Positions 1-10,795 of a stretch of 64,000 nt of DNA are shown here, one piece after another. Both the position numbers and the translations under genes were made by a program. Source of the stretch: Thalassia testudinum (taxonomy: Eukaryota; Streptophyta; Magnoliopsida; Alismatales; Hydrocharitaceae); NCBI GenBank assembly GCA_037157565.1, contig JAZHRO010000054.1:17033501-17097500 (forward strand), given 5' to 3'. The notes under the pieces were generated by a model. That model searched no databases. It was not told the DNA's origin and was given only the letters and a program-made list of their open reading frames with translations. Position 1 is the stretch's first letter, and each line of letters starts with the position of its first letter.

Positions 1-1320
1 ATCACAGTCCGACCTAGGCACGCACGCCTAGGCCGTTCTGAGCCACGCCAACCCCTGCCTCATCTTCGCCGTGATACGGCAAAGGTTTTCCTATGGTCTG
101 ACAGGGCCGTAAAGCCATATTCGCGGTGACAGGTCTCAGCCCTAGCCGCCAATAGAGATGAACTGAAGCTTGCTTACGAGCTTGCATTAGGTGGCCCCGC
201 TCCAGGAGACCAAGTCCCAAGTGCATGTTTTTTCTCCGCGAACTGCAGCAGCCACCTATCGAGGGCCAAAGCATTCTGCAACTGCTGCAATTAGGAGACA
301 TCCCCTGCGGAAGCGTGTGAAGAAGCGGGTGGGACTTTTAGTCCCACCTTGGAAATGCTGGAGTGAGGTATGTAGTTTAGATTGATTTTGTGATTTGTGC
401 TGTTTGCCTCAAGTACACAGGGGTGAGGTCCCTCGCCCTCGCTCAAGCCATGTCCGCAACCTGCTCCCGTGGACCTGGCACCCGACCCGATTACCTAACC
501 TAGCACTCCTCGCGCATCACACCCACACCGATGTGCCTGGACCCGGGCACGCACCCGACCCAATTAGCCGGCTCTGGGAGAGCATACCGAAGAGAGAAAT
601 AGAGAGAGAGAGAGAGACGCAGGGAGGGTTGGGGGTAGGTTTTGCTGCATGGTGTTGTGCAGTAAATAAGGAGCTAAGGAGGAGGCACAGCAAAGAGGTG
701 AAGGAAGAAGGTAGCGGCTGAAGAACTTAGCCGCAGAAGAACTAAGAAGGAAGAAGAAGAAGAAGACCAAGGGTAAAGGTAGGAGAAGGCAGGAGCTAAG
801 GAAAGCTAAGTGCAGAAGGAAGAAGGAAGCAGAGGTGTAGCCAAGCAGAGCAGAAGTAGAGAAAGAAAAGGCAAGCACGTAGCGAAGAAGAAGAAGCCAA
901 GGAGAAGGAAGAAAGAAGAAGGCTCGGCTGAAGAGAAAGACAGAGATCAGAGAATCAAAGTTGAAGCACTGTAGCAATCGCAAGTTAAGACATCTGATTC
1001 ACAAAATCAGACGTCAGACTCACAAGGAAAGAGAAGGCGGAGAATGGAAGAAAAGACGAACATTTTTTATCCAATTCTCAATTTCTCTTTTATTGCTACA
1101 TGTTAATATTCATAAATTCATGCCTTATATTTTGAACTAGATTTTGAGTAATCCAAGGGTTCAAATTACATATATTGAGGTTAGTATGAATTCTATTTGC
1201 TCCTATGTTCGACCTCGGATGCTTAGGTCTTCGATTAATAAATTCTTATTTGTTTTCGAGGCAATTTCGTCTATACTACAACGCAACATTTCTTAAAACA
1301 TGATCTAGCCTCGTAAAACA
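1..1320 (+). mobile_element. Family L LTR, 3' half, cut by window edge
   Basis: This is the downstream half of a family L LTR; comparison with the complete LTR at 45301-47972 shows about the first 1.5 kb lies outside the window. Shared landmarks run in the same order: the CCTAGGC...GCCTAGG inverted repeat (16-35), the GTGGGAC...GTCCCAC box (330-347), the GTGAGGTCCCTC block (424-435), the GGTTTTGCT block, a purine-rich GAAGAA tract (about 730-960), a hairpin at 990-1015, the TGTTCGACCTCGGA block, and CTATACTACAACG at 1271-1283. It probably ends at the ACA at 1318-1320. No intact tRNA-Asp primer site follows, so it may be a solo LTR or have a decayed junction. Confidence 0.75.
340..383 (+). promoter_or_regulatory. 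USE-like box plus degenerate TATA, 24-bp spacing
   Basis: AGTCCCACCTTG (340-351) resembles the plant snRNA upstream sequence element RTCCCACATCG. After a 24-bp spacer comes TTTAGATT (376-383), at the position where better-kept copies have TATAAATT. This copy looks mutated and probably inactive, but the spacing is retained. Confidence 0.4.
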
Positions 1321-1338
1321 TTTTGCCTCAACTACCAC

Positions 1339-1455
1339 TGTCCACCCTCATCTTCCCCATCTCTGGCTGACCTCTAGCGAGACGCATCCATCACTCCGCA
1401 CCCCCACATGTCTCGCCACCAACCTCGTCACCTCCGCCATCAACCACTGATCAAT
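1339..1455 (+). mobile_element. Displaced fragment of a family L LTR middle
   Basis: The stretch from CACCCTCATCTTCC onward resembles the middle of the family L LTR near 46620-46760, with the same series of CACC/CTCC-rich words. It lies immediately after an LTR end, so it is out of order and marks a rearrangement. By-eye match only. Confidence 0.4.
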
Positions 1456-1544
1456 AATATACCCCCAAATGTTGTCCCAGTTGTATCAAAAGCGAGGTGA
1501 ACATTTGTTATGAAGCGGGAAATTTTAAGGCATTTCACTGGCGA

Positions 1545-1985
1545 AAGGAGGCGGCTTGCCGGCTTTAAAAGGCAACACCAACGAGGGAATGTGAGAATAG
1601 GAGCACAATTTCTTGCCAGATTTAAGGGGCAGCCTCGCCAGCCTTAATGGGCAACAATATCGATTGAACGTGAAAGTAAGAGCTTGATTTCCCACCAGTC
1701 TTAAAGGGTGGCTTGGCAAGGCTTAAGAGGCAGCAATATTGAGGGAACGCGAGCATAGGCGCCCGATTTTCTACCAACCTTAAGAGGCGGCTTGCAGCCA
1801 TAAAAGGTGACATTACTAAGAGAGCATCAGGCGCCTTCGCTTGAGTTCCTGTCGGCCTTTAAGAGGCGGCTTCTGAAGGTTGTAAAGGCATATCGACGCC
1901 TGGTCCTTGCAGGCCTTAAGAGGCGGTGTTTCAAGGGAGAGTAGGCATATCGCCACCTAGTCCCCTGCCGAACTTAGGAGAAGGT
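1545..1985 (+). repeat. Tandem repeat, about 79-bp period, 5-6 diverged units
   Basis: The word GGCGGCTTGCC or close variants recurs at about 1549, 1628, 1707, 1786 and 1865, with a shorter last unit near 1921. Each unit then has a TTAA-rich stretch, GGCAACA-type words and GAACGTGA-type words. Spacing is 77-80 bp except the last step. It lies about 300 bp upstream of a TATA box, as sub-repeats in LTR U3 regions often do. Confidence 0.65.
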
Positions 1986-2302
1986 TATCCAGGTAATGAT
2001 GTGATGTATGTGCCACCTTCTGGAAGTGATGGCCAATAACTACGGAAATTTGTCATGGGTTTGACAAGACTGGCATTAATTGTTGTTGTGATGAGGTGAA
2101 GGCCTCAAATGTCACACCTGTCATTAATGGGATTGCGCTTTCTATGGCGGTGGATACGCGCGCAGGGGGCAATTAATGCTTGCAATGATGGCCAAGGTAT
2201 CCTCAACGCTTGGCGGTATATTTGGAATCCGCGCAGGAGATGGTGAGATTTGGTTCTTTCAAAACGTGCACCTTGCTAGGGGGAATAACACTCGAGGGGG
2301 GT

Positions 2303-2310
2303 TATAAATA
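2303..2310 (+). promoter_or_regulatory. TATA box of Tat-like fragment
   Basis: TATAAATA in a GC-richer setting, followed about 30-50 bp later by possible start sites and then by the ORF0 remnant. It is downstream of the 79-bp repeats, consistent with an LTR promoter. Confidence 0.5.
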
Positions 2311-2658
2311 GGGGTAATTGGTCATAGTTAATGCCCTACCTACCATCAATTACCACAGAGAGCACCGTGCTCTTGGTACTTGTCCTTGCCAACGTGCTTT
2401 GAGAGAGTCCCCTTTGTTGTAGCACCTTTGTCTCAAGTTTTTAGAGGAATCATCATCATGGCGGGACTTGCGGGCTAGGGTAAGTTCGTTGCTTCCACGT
2501 TCGAAATCTCTGCTAAGATGAGGGACAAGTATAGTTTTTCGTCAGACTTTCGTAGCCAGTCTATCATTCGATCTTTTTTGGAGGAGTGTAGAACTGGCGA
2601 AGCCTCGTTCCATCCTTTTGGGTCCTAAACATGTCTTTGTTCAGACAAGTCGAAAGAT

Positions 2659-3438
2659 ATGTTTATAATTTGTAGATACGTCATAGAGAACTGTCTACGG
2701 GTACCCTTAAACCCCTTTTTATCCTCCTCCCTTTACTTTTACCACCCCATCCCTTTCCAACTCAGCCTTAATTGCTGGATTATTTTGAATGCCTTTACCG
2801 CCATCAGCTTCCACTTGAGGATTGACCCTTGCCTCATTTTATTCCGCCTGCTTTATGGGCTAATGACCTTGAAAGTGAAGAAGGACAAGCCTCCATCAAG
2901 CACTTACACCCTATGCAGTCGGCAGACCGGATATCGAATAGTGGATCTTCCCGATAGTTTGAAGGGGCAAGACCATCATTTCTTTTTTCTTTCTAATATC
3001 GAAGACCTTGGAATCCCCTATACTTGGCAAGGCCTGCCTGAGACGAACCAGTCGCCTCGATCCAAGGAGCTTAACCTGTCTACGCGTACGGACGTAGACA
3101 AAATAGTTAATTTTAGTTCGATTGGCCAGTCGAAACTCAAGCAGAATGACTTCCGGGAGACTTTGTCATGGGTAGCGGATTCATTGCCCACATCATGTAA
3201 GTAGGGGAAGCAATAGCTTTCATATTGCGTATCGCTTCCGTCTGCTAGTTGATAATTCGATTTTTGCTTTTCGGTTGCAGCTTCTAGCGGTTTGCTCGAC
3301 CGGACACGCCCAGGCGTCGGCAAAGTGGCTCGGCTCGCTGCAAGTCGTACCACCGGGAGGACAGGCCAATGGAGCAAGGGTAGAGGAGATCTGTTACCAG
3401 AAGGGGCTGAAGCGGAAGGAGGAGGAGGCAGGACCTGA
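2659..3438 (+). pseudogene. ORF0/gag-like protein remnant of a gypsy element, with probable intron
   Basis: The first exon (2659-3196) encodes about 179 residues. The pattern LxVPLNPF...FYHPIPFQLSLNCW...FRLLYGL...FFFLS, spaced over about 110 residues, is typical of the putative gypsy-type transposon domain in plant Tat-lineage ORFs. A GTAAGT donor at 3197 and a TTTTCGGTTGCAG acceptor ending at 3280 give an 84-bp intron. Splicing keeps the frame open for another 52 codons to a TGA at 3436-3438. In-frame codons upstream of 2659 end at a TAA near 2626, so the 5' part is broken. Downstream to about 3770 there are further decayed pieces (SPKAIILSDSPP, ALLAQEVAVTGS) in other frames. Domain assignment is from memory of the family's look, without a search. 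Confidence 0.55.
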
Positions 3439-4085
3439 CAAGACTACGGAGGAGGCAGAGATCCTCTTGAAGCGCCTATGATGGGGTCATTTTGAGGGGC
3501 TTCCTGGGGAGGAGCCGGCGACATCCTCTCTGCAACGCCCTGTTGGGGTTGAGGCGAAGGGTGTGCCCTCTGCTCCTACCAAGCTGTCAAGGTCGTCTGG
3601 ATCGCCAAAGGCCATCATCCTAAGCGACTCTCCACCAGAGGCATCTACAGAGGTGATTCGTACGGGGCATACTGTTCTCTTCGCCGAGTTCTGCCGATGC
3701 CTTTGCCCTGCTGGCTCAGGAGGTGGCCGTCACCGGCAGCGTTTTCACCCAACTGAACTATAGGTGTAGCGCTATGGGGGCCAGAGTTTTGGTGGATCCC
3801 TATAGCTACGGTACTTAGGGATGATCGGCTAGACGGTCGGGTCTACCGCCGGATCCGTGCTGGAGGGGGCTCGCAATGGACTCAGACCTAGTCGGGGGGG
3901 AGGGCGGCTCGACAAAGGGGATCAGGTACTACCCCTACCCTAGGGCAGTACCTATTAAGGCACCTGATTGATGCCTCGCTCTAGGAAAGTACGTAGAGAG
4001 CGAGTTTTCCTAAAACTAGGGCTAAAGTGAATGGTTACGACCATTCTTTAAGGAATCCTCGGCTGAAGGAGGGTATTGATGTCAA
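3439..4085 (+). other. Decayed 3' part of the Tat-like fragment
   Basis: Short broken frames continue the style of the upstream ORF to about 3770. After that I see no coding signal. The junction to family L tail sequence is near 4085. Confidence 0.35.
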
Positions 4086-5120
4086 GGTCAGAAATACATC
4101 GTCCTATCTGTCTCTTCCAATGCCGTGAGTAGGCACTTCCACCAAATAAGCCACCCAATGTCTCTTACCACCAATCCCTAATAATGCCTCCTCAATAAAG
4201 TTCATGAATGTTTGCTAGCTTGTGTTGTGTTGAAAAAAAAAAATATACATAGAAACAAAAAAAGGGGGAAGAAAAAAAATGAATGAAAAGAAAGAAAATT
4301 TGAAAAAGAAAAAAAATTAGAAAAAGAAGAAAAAGCAAAGAAAAAGAGTGTGTGAACATTTAAAGTTTATTTCAGTTGCATTGAGGCAATACCTCCAAAT
4401 AAATTTGGGATCCACCAAATAAGGCCATAACCTATCTTTCTGTGTTTCTGACCACCCGAATACTGGCTGAGGAATTCTGATTTAGTGGTAGGATTTTGGA
4501 ACTCAATTAAAGTGTTAACGCCAAGTGAGACCACCAAATACAGGTCATATGTGTGAATCTGGTGAGATTGCGAGCTCTAAGAAAAAGAAAGAAAAAAACA
4601 AAGAAAAAAAAAGAAAAAGAGAGAATGAATTCAAAGGAACCAAAAGAAAGCATAGTTTTTCTTGTCTTTCTCTGAGTTGAGTTACTTAATAATTTTTGAA
4701 TTTAGATTCTATAGTACTAATTTCTTTGTAGCACCAAGTGAGAGTGAGCCACCAAATAAACACATCCATTTCCCTTTGACATTCTCTACCTGAGCTTAAA
4801 GCCGAGGTGGAACTCAAAAAAATATCTTGGATACCTAGAGGGAAGAAGTCCACCTATCCCGCTAGAATTTTACTAAGGGTCAAGCACAGACTTTAAGAGA
4901 GAATCAGGTCTTTCACTCGAATCCATTACGAAAGCTACATAGCTGCACCTTCACATATCTAGATATCAAGATTCTGGATGAAACAAAAGGAAAAAAATCT
5001 TTAGTCAAGCTCTTTGATAAAAAGAATAAGCAGTCCTTTAGGAATCGAATTTGTAAATAACTTAGTTATACTTTTACTCTTGCATTTACTAGGGACTAGC
5101 AAAGTTTAGACATGGGGGTA
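4086..5120 (+). mobile_element. 3' noncoding internal tail of a family L element, ending in the polypurine tract
   Basis: The region is A/purine-rich with GAAAAAG-type runs and repeated CCACCAAATAA words (about 4140, 4385, 4430, 4752). It ends with GGGACTAGCAAAG...CATGGGGGTA (5091-5120). The same terminal motif lies just before the 3' LTR of element B (52363-52389) and, reversed, beside the 3' LTR of element A (15777-15804). It is therefore the polypurine tract end of a family L internal region, and the LTR that follows is a 3' LTR. The matching 5' part of this element is not recognisable. Confidence 0.65.
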
Positions 5121-5953
5121 TGATTGCATAGTGATGGAAACACCATCATGAGTCCTAAGAAGCTCATTTTGACCCAATGAAGAGAATACATGCTCCAACA
5201 TAACCAACTGAAGGCCATAATTCACTGCATAACCTTTCTGAGATAAAAATAAGAAACTAGGGTTAAAACTGCAATTTCACTAATGCAGTACAACCACGGG
5301 TTTTCTCAAGGGCTAAACAAAGGTCAAATAGTCTTAATAAGGTAACAAGTGGGTTGGATTTAACTGAAAAGGATTTGTGTGTGTTCTGTGAATTAAATAA
5401 CTTCTTGAAACTCTAAAAACAAACCCGCATGATTAACCAAGGTTCTGGTTAGGATAAAATTCACTTAAACCCTCTAAAAACTATAGAAAAATATTATCTT
5501 GGATTTAGTACCTTCAATTTGACCAATAGAATCCATTTTGACCTAGAATGGGGTCTCAGAGAGATATTTGCCCTAATTTCGATTTTTGCATAAATTTCCT
5601 GGTCAAACGTGGTCAAACACAAATCCAACTTTACCATTGGATTCCTTGGGTCCAAATTACATTTCTACCAAAATTCGGACTTAAGGGGAACTCATCTTGA
5701 CCTAGTTTGCAAAAAGGTCCTGTCTGATTACATTTCTATCCCTAACTTTCAAAAATCCTTGCAATCAGCCCCCTAACATCCTCATCATCTTCACAAATAG
5801 GTCCCCCTGCCACTATCGCTGAGGAATCCTACTCCGACGACCTTTGAAAGGATATTTCTCCTTGATTGCTCAGAGAAACTCCTCCAAAATTGGAAAGCAG
5901 ATTCTCTGAGAAATTTCCTCCAGTATGAACCCGTCCATAAGCCCTGATTCTCT

Positions 5954-5988
5954 CCCAATCTCTCATGCGAACGCATGAGAGATTTGGG
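5954..5988 (+). other. Long inverted repeat in LTR U3
   Basis: CCCAATCTCTCATGCG, then AA, then CGCATGAGAGATTTGGG: a 16-bp stem with one bulged base. The copy in element B (46123-46157) has G/C where this one has A/T at the matching stem position, so pairing is kept by a double change. Confidence 0.7.
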
Positions 5989-6956
5989 TCTCTTGAAAGC
6001 TTCCATCGCCGGCAAGTTTTCCTTACATGGAAGCTCGGCTTCCAAGCACAAAACCCTCTCTGAAGACCTATTTAAGAAGCCCGAGATCCTCTCGCATTCT
6101 CCCAGCTTGAAATTGGGCTGGTTTCCCCTCTATTCCTCTTCCCTCCGGCCACAACCCTCCGCAAGCTCCGACGGCCTTTCCCTGGCTCATTCGTCGCCCA
6201 ACCATAATACCAGTGGAAGGGTTATCTCCCTCTCCATCCTCCGCGTCGAGCAATACCCGCCAGCGTCGTTCCGACCCCATCTTCGTCGTCGCCTCTTCTA
6301 CAAAGGTTTTCGTCTTCCCTACGTCCGGCATCCATACCGGCATTGGATTCCTTTCTTTTTCGTCCCATAGAAGTAGGTTTTTAGGCTCTCTCTCTCTCAC
6401 ACACCTTCATTCCCTCTCTCTTTCTCCCAAAATTGACCACGGACGCCACAAACCACCGTCACCTCCTCCATCTCCGGCAACTCCTCCGGCAAGGTGCTCC
6501 CGTCGCTACGCACCTCAATCCACCTCGCTGACCACCCAACAGCCGCCACCGCAACTCCCTGATCATTTCCCCTCACTCCATTCACTCCATCGACCACCTA
6601 AACACCTCACCGAACACACCCACTCACACACACACAGTACGCCCTAGGCACACACTCACAAGCATTGCCACGCCACTCCACCACTCCAAAAACATCCGCC
6701 GTGCTCCAGCAAACCACCCTGAACGATTTGACGTGGCCGCGAGGCCGTTCTTGTGTTTTTAGGTATCGAGCCTTGTCCTCCATTACTGCTGAGCTTGAAG
6801 CAAGCTTGAAGCTACGCCCAGGCTCCAGTCCCAGAACGCACGGAAGTTGCCTGTGCACGGTTCCAGGCCCATAATTGCAGTCGAGAGCCTCAACAGTTGA
6901 GGCAATTGGGAGAGCCACTCCCAGCTGCAGGTGCGCGGAAGGTAGGTGGGACATTT

Positions 6957-7000
6957 AGTCCCACTTCGAAAGTGAAAAGTCGCCTACACCCAAACAAACT
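6957..7000 (+). promoter_or_regulatory. USE-like box plus degenerate TATA, 24-bp spacing
   Basis: AGTCCCACTTCG (6957-6968) differs by one base from AGTCCCACATCG. After 24 bp comes AACAAACT, at the place of TATAAATT in element B. The TATA part looks decayed. Confidence 0.4.
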
Positions 7001-7885
7001 GAAAAAGTGCAAAAGGTTGTTCGCCTCCAACACTGAGGGTGAAGTCCTCCCCCCATCACCGGACTCGTCCGCGGCACTGCCCATGCGGACCTGGCCGACC
7101 CGACTACCCGCCTAACTTCACTCCTCGCTCACCACACATGCCAGTGATCCTGGACCCGAGTATGCAATAGGTCCGATTACCTGACCGGCTAAGGCTATGG
7201 GAGAGCGAGACTGAAATAGAAAGAGAGAAGGAGAGAGGAGAGCTACGCAGGGTTAGGGGGGTTTTTGCTCTAAGAGGATTGGCTCCATCACTTAGCCGAA
7301 TTCTGAGAGAAGAGAGCCAGAGAAGGAAGAAGAGAGGAGGAAGAGGAGGACCATAAGGCTTAAGGTAGAAGGAAGAAAGCCAAAGGGTTAAGGTAGAAGA
7401 AAGAAGAAGAAGAAAGCCAAAGGCAAAAGGCAGAGAAAGAGAAGAAGAAGGAAGGAGAAGGCAGAGAAAGGCAAGGAAAGAAGAAGCAGAAGAGAAGAGG
7501 CCAAAGGAAGAAGAGAAATCAGGAGAAGGAAAGAAGGAAGAATACTGTAGCACAAGACATTTAAGATGTCTGAATTTATATTTCCTTCTTCAGTCAATTT
7601 GAGTAACTACTCTATGACTTCTAATTGGTGATTCAAATCACCATTATTTTGTCTAAAACTCCTTTTACTCTTCATATACTCATATGCTCTACATTCCTAT
7701 TCGATTTGTGAGTAATATTATGTGTTCAATTTGCATTAATTGCTAAGTTTAGTGTGTAAATTCCATTTGCTCCCTATGTTCGACCTCGGAACATCTTTCA
7801 GTAATAAAATTATATATGTTTTGAATGCTATTTTAGCTGTACTACAAAACAACACTTTTTAAACCCCGACTTAGCGCGATTAACA

Positions 7886-8330
7886 CATAGCAATCATGGG
7901 TCCTAATCAACCAAAATAATGTCTGAACCTAGCTTAATTTGTGGATATTGCACTCATATCTTGCATATCATACATTAAATCAGTCTATTTAGAGTAAGAT
8001 GAGATATCCTGCTATTTAATAGTTTTCATTACTATGTAGGTAATAAAGTGATCCACGATGAAGGAGATAGTGGGACAAAGTAATAAAGGAAGAAGAAGGC
8101 TGATCCAAATAAGTGGAGTGAGGAGGATAGTCTCATCCCTACCCTTAGAAACCCTAGGATAGCCTTCCCAAACCTAAAACAACCACCATTAGGACACCTT
8201 AGCCTCAAAACCCAAACATGGATAGAACTATCCATCTTCTTATCCACCCTATCCCTCTCCCAAACACTTAGGAACCAAAACCCACCTTAGAAAACCCAAA
8301 ACCCACTCTCCAAAAACTTTTAGGATGCAC
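7886..8330. other. Unassigned stretch
   Basis: AT-rich, no ORF over 75 codons with recognisable content, and no match by eye to other parts of the window. It could be part of the 5' LTR of element E or older flanking DNA. Confidence 0.3.
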
Positions 8331-9308
8331 AGACATCTGGCTAGACGTCTAATTTCAGTAGAATATCAATCCAGGAAGCCAAAACTCATACTGACACAAA
8401 ATTGGACGTCCAATTAATTGTCCAGACATCCAATTTTGCAGTATAAGACGTCTGACCACTATCCTGGACATCTAATACTTGGTAACTGTGAGGGGCTAGA
8501 CCCATGTTAGAGAGAAGGCTAGGCCCTATAATGTTCCGTGTTGTTCTTTGGGTGAACCTGTTAGCGGAAACGACTGACAGCGTGCCAGTACGGGTTAGCT
8601 ACCCGTGCGCTTATCGCTCGTACCGCAGTCACCGTTACGTCTATCCGTGACCTTGGGGTAGTTGACTGGGTGTAGGAACACCACGGGGGACTCTCCCAGC
8701 TAGGAGAGCACCACGTGTGCCTTCTACTCTTTGGAAAAGACTGCAATCAAGATCGTTCCCATGAGGAACATTCGAGATCAACAAAGAGACCTGATAAATA
8801 AACGAAGTGATGAAAAAGAATAATTAGTTAAAGGAAGTAATTGAAAAACAACAACTACCTGTCCACCTTTACTACAAAGTTAGTTGGTTGCCACTCTACT
8901 CAACATTGGCTGACTTCGTGTACTCATAACTCTTTCAGATCCAGGTGTTGAGCAGCCCGAGTCTACGGCTGCGGAGGGTACTAGGCCTAGTACAGCCCAA
9001 TAGTTGTAGTTTCTCTCGTTGTACTCTTTTGTAGTAGTGAGTAGCCCATTATACCTTTACGGTTGTACTTTTACATGCTACACTTTATATTCTTATACCT
9101 GGTTACTTTTCTACTCTCATGGTGGTGGGTACTGTAGTAGTTTTACTTCTTTACAACTGTACTTTTGTTACTGTTAGTTGCTTGCCGTAGTGAATGTGGT
9201 TTACTTTCATGCTTCTTGGTTACTTTCTCATTGGACGACTGGGTCTTGGGATCAGTCGAGTCGGTCCGATCTCGTGTCCTGTAGGAATTCGGGAACCGAG
9301 TCGTGACA
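8331..9308 (+). mobile_element. 5' LTR remnant of element E (family D LTR, 3' part)
   Basis: Homologous to the last part of the full D LTR at 60810-63499. Shared blocks are GGAAACGACTGAC (8567), the ACGGGTTAGCTACCCGT inverted repeat (8591-8607), GGGGGACTCTCCC, the GTTCCCATGAGGAAC hairpin (8756-8770), TTGGACGACTGGGTCTTGGGA and the end GGGAACCGAGTCGTGACA. Upstream, 8331-8480 holds several GACGTC-type words typical of D LTRs. The 5' two thirds of the LTR are missing or unrecognisable. Confidence 0.7.
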
Positions 9309-9311
9309 AGA

Positions 9312-9323
9312 TGGTATCAGAGC
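9312..9323 (+). promoter_or_regulatory. Primer-binding site, initiator tRNA-Met
   Basis: TGGTATCAGAGC, complementary to the 3' end of plant initiator tRNA-Met, starts 3 bp after the LTR end. This is the standard primer site of Tekay/Del elements. Confidence 0.85.
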
Positions 9324-9490
9324 AAGGTCGTCCCGAGAAATGGACCAACTAGCTTGAGAATAACTAATTAATGTGCTCGTAACTAAAGTAACCACCACAA
9401 CTTACCGCTTGACATCCGTTCTGAATTTTTTGCTGAAATCCATCAGAGATTGACTTCTTTTGTTTTGTCTTCCGCATCCCCTTGCAGAAG

Positions 9491-10051
9491 ATGCGTCGTA
9501 GGAGAATTCCAGAGACAGGCCGTGGACGTGGCCGTGGACGAGGCCGGAGGAGTAGACGTGTCGAGCTTGGACTACGTGCTACCCCTTCTCTTCTCCTGAG
9601 CGTACAGTCTCAGGATCTCGTTCAGTTGATCTGAGAGGTCGTTCGAGAAGAATTTCAGTTTTCGCCTACTCTGCCGCCCCCTCATCTCCCTTCCGAGGGT
9701 ACGGAGGGAGAGTTTTTCGTGGGACGGCAATGTCACCGTAGCACCATGCGAGTCGGAAGAGCTCAAGGGAGGCACGCGGTGCCCGTAGGAGAGCCGTCTC
9801 AGTTTGCGGGCCCATTAGTAGCCTCTAGGGGGCCCCAACAGGCGCCAGCCATCAGCACTGGACCCCCGCCCTGCCACCAGCAGGGACCTACCGAGGGAGG
9901 GAGTCAAGTCCCCCTCTGCTACCAGTGTGGCCAGCCGGGCCACTTCAGGAGGGACTGCCCGTCTAGGGCTAGAGCACAGCAGACGCCCACCGCACCGAGC
10001 ACTGGAGGTCGATCGGGTGGTCGTGAGTTCCAGGTGCATGAGGGGGGATAG
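9491..10051 (+). pseudogene. gag of element E, internally deleted
   Basis: It starts at ATG 9491 after CTTGCAGAAG and opens with a basic R-G-rich stretch (MRRRRIPETGRGRGRG...), as does the gag start at 63683. A TGA stop follows QDLVQLI at about 9631. A second open part (9719-10051) ends with a zinc knuckle CYQCGQPGHFRRDC (CX2CX4HX4C, about 9919-9960). In a full Tekay gag a capsid domain of roughly 200 residues lies between these parts; here it is absent, so the gene carries a large internal deletion. The knuckle cysteines and histidine are intact. Confidence 0.75.
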
Positions 10052-10129
10052 TCGTCACGGGGAGGATACCATCCAGCTGTCACTCACTCCACCCCGGGCC
10101 AGGCTGTTTTGTCTGCTCCCAGGACTGAG

Positions 10130-10745
10130 GGGTGTCGCGACGTCGTGACTCACAGAAACGTCATAGCCTCAGTTTTTGCAGTAACAGGCATGGTTACAAT
10201 TTTCGGTCTTTTTGGAGTACGTATTTCTTGCTTCTAGTACGACGTAATTTTTCGTTCCACAAGTTTATCGCTACTTTGGGGCCCGATAGCACTCTATTAG
10301 GAGGATCCGCTGTGATCAGAGACCTAGGCGGCCGACTATTTGTAGCTGGGAAGGTTATACAGACTGCGTGGTCATTGTTGGGGGGACACAGCCTCCCCGC
10401 TGACCTGGTTGTGATACCAATGGAGGACTTTGGCGTGATTCTGGGGATGGACTGGTTGTCCGCTTTCGACGTGTTGGTGGATGGGTTTGAGAGGAAGATT
10501 GTTTTCTTCGCACCGAAGATACCTTCCTTTGAGTTTCACGGACAGCCGGTGGACGGAGGCTTCAGGTGCATTTCTACATTTCAGGCGGCGAGACTTTTGG
10601 ACCAAGGGTATGAGGGCTTTCTTGCTTGTGTAGTGGCAGAGCCCAACCCGTGGCAGACTTTTAGAGCATTCCGGTGGTCAGAGAGTACCCCAACGTGTTT
10701 CCAGAAGAGTTGCCTGGACTACCACCTGAGCGTGAGATTGAGTTG
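10130..10745 (+). pseudogene. Retroviral-type aspartic protease region of element E
   Basis: The frame includes LPADLVVIPMEDFGVILGMDWLSAFDVLVDGFERKIVFF, the signature second half of Tekay/Del proteases (about 10399-10510). The upstream part with the catalytic D-S-G triad is not recognisable; the sequence at 10190-10270 reads as unrelated or frameshifted. The frame is lost before the RT, which resumes in another frame at about 10790. Confidence 0.65.
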
Positions 10746-10795
10746 AGATCTCACTGGTACTGGGGACCAGGCCCATTTCTACAACACCTTACAGG

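Larger units (their letters stand above)
1456..4085 (+). mobile_element. Decayed Tat-like (ORF0-type) retroelement fragment
   Basis: This block differs from the family L sequence on both sides. It starts with a possible LTR U3 holding about 79-bp tandem repeats, then a TATA box (2303-2310), then a coding remnant with a putative plant gypsy-type transposon domain (Pfam Transposase_28 style) and a likely intron. From about 4086 the sequence becomes the tail of a family L internal region. No second LTR or TSD was recognised, so the ends are approximate. Confidence 0.5.
5121..7885 (+). mobile_element. Family L 3' LTR (diverged)
   Basis: It begins TGATTGCATAGTGATGG after the polypurine tract and shows the family's start block (CATCATGAG, then GCTCATTTTGACCCAAT). 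Further landmarks follow in order: a long hairpin (5954-5988), a TATTTAAG TATA-like box near 6069, GTGGGACATTTAGTCCCAC (6946-6964), a GTCCGCG...GCGGAC hairpin (7068-7088), a purine tract (about 7210-7550), the TGTTCGACCTCGGA block near 7778, and TGTACTACAAAACAAC. The end is near GCGCGATTAACACA (about 7885). No TSD was recognised. It differs too much from the LTR at 1-1320 to be its partner. Confidence 0.75.

Noticed and set aside
1545..1985. CRISPR-like or satellite array
   Set aside because: Units are diverged, contiguous without unique spacers, and the context is plant LTR sequence.
1..7885. 1-1320 and 5121-7885 as the two LTRs of one element
   Set aside because: The LTRs are too different from each other compared with the LTR pairs of A and B, and the DNA between includes a Tat-like fragment. 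They are more likely separate insertions.
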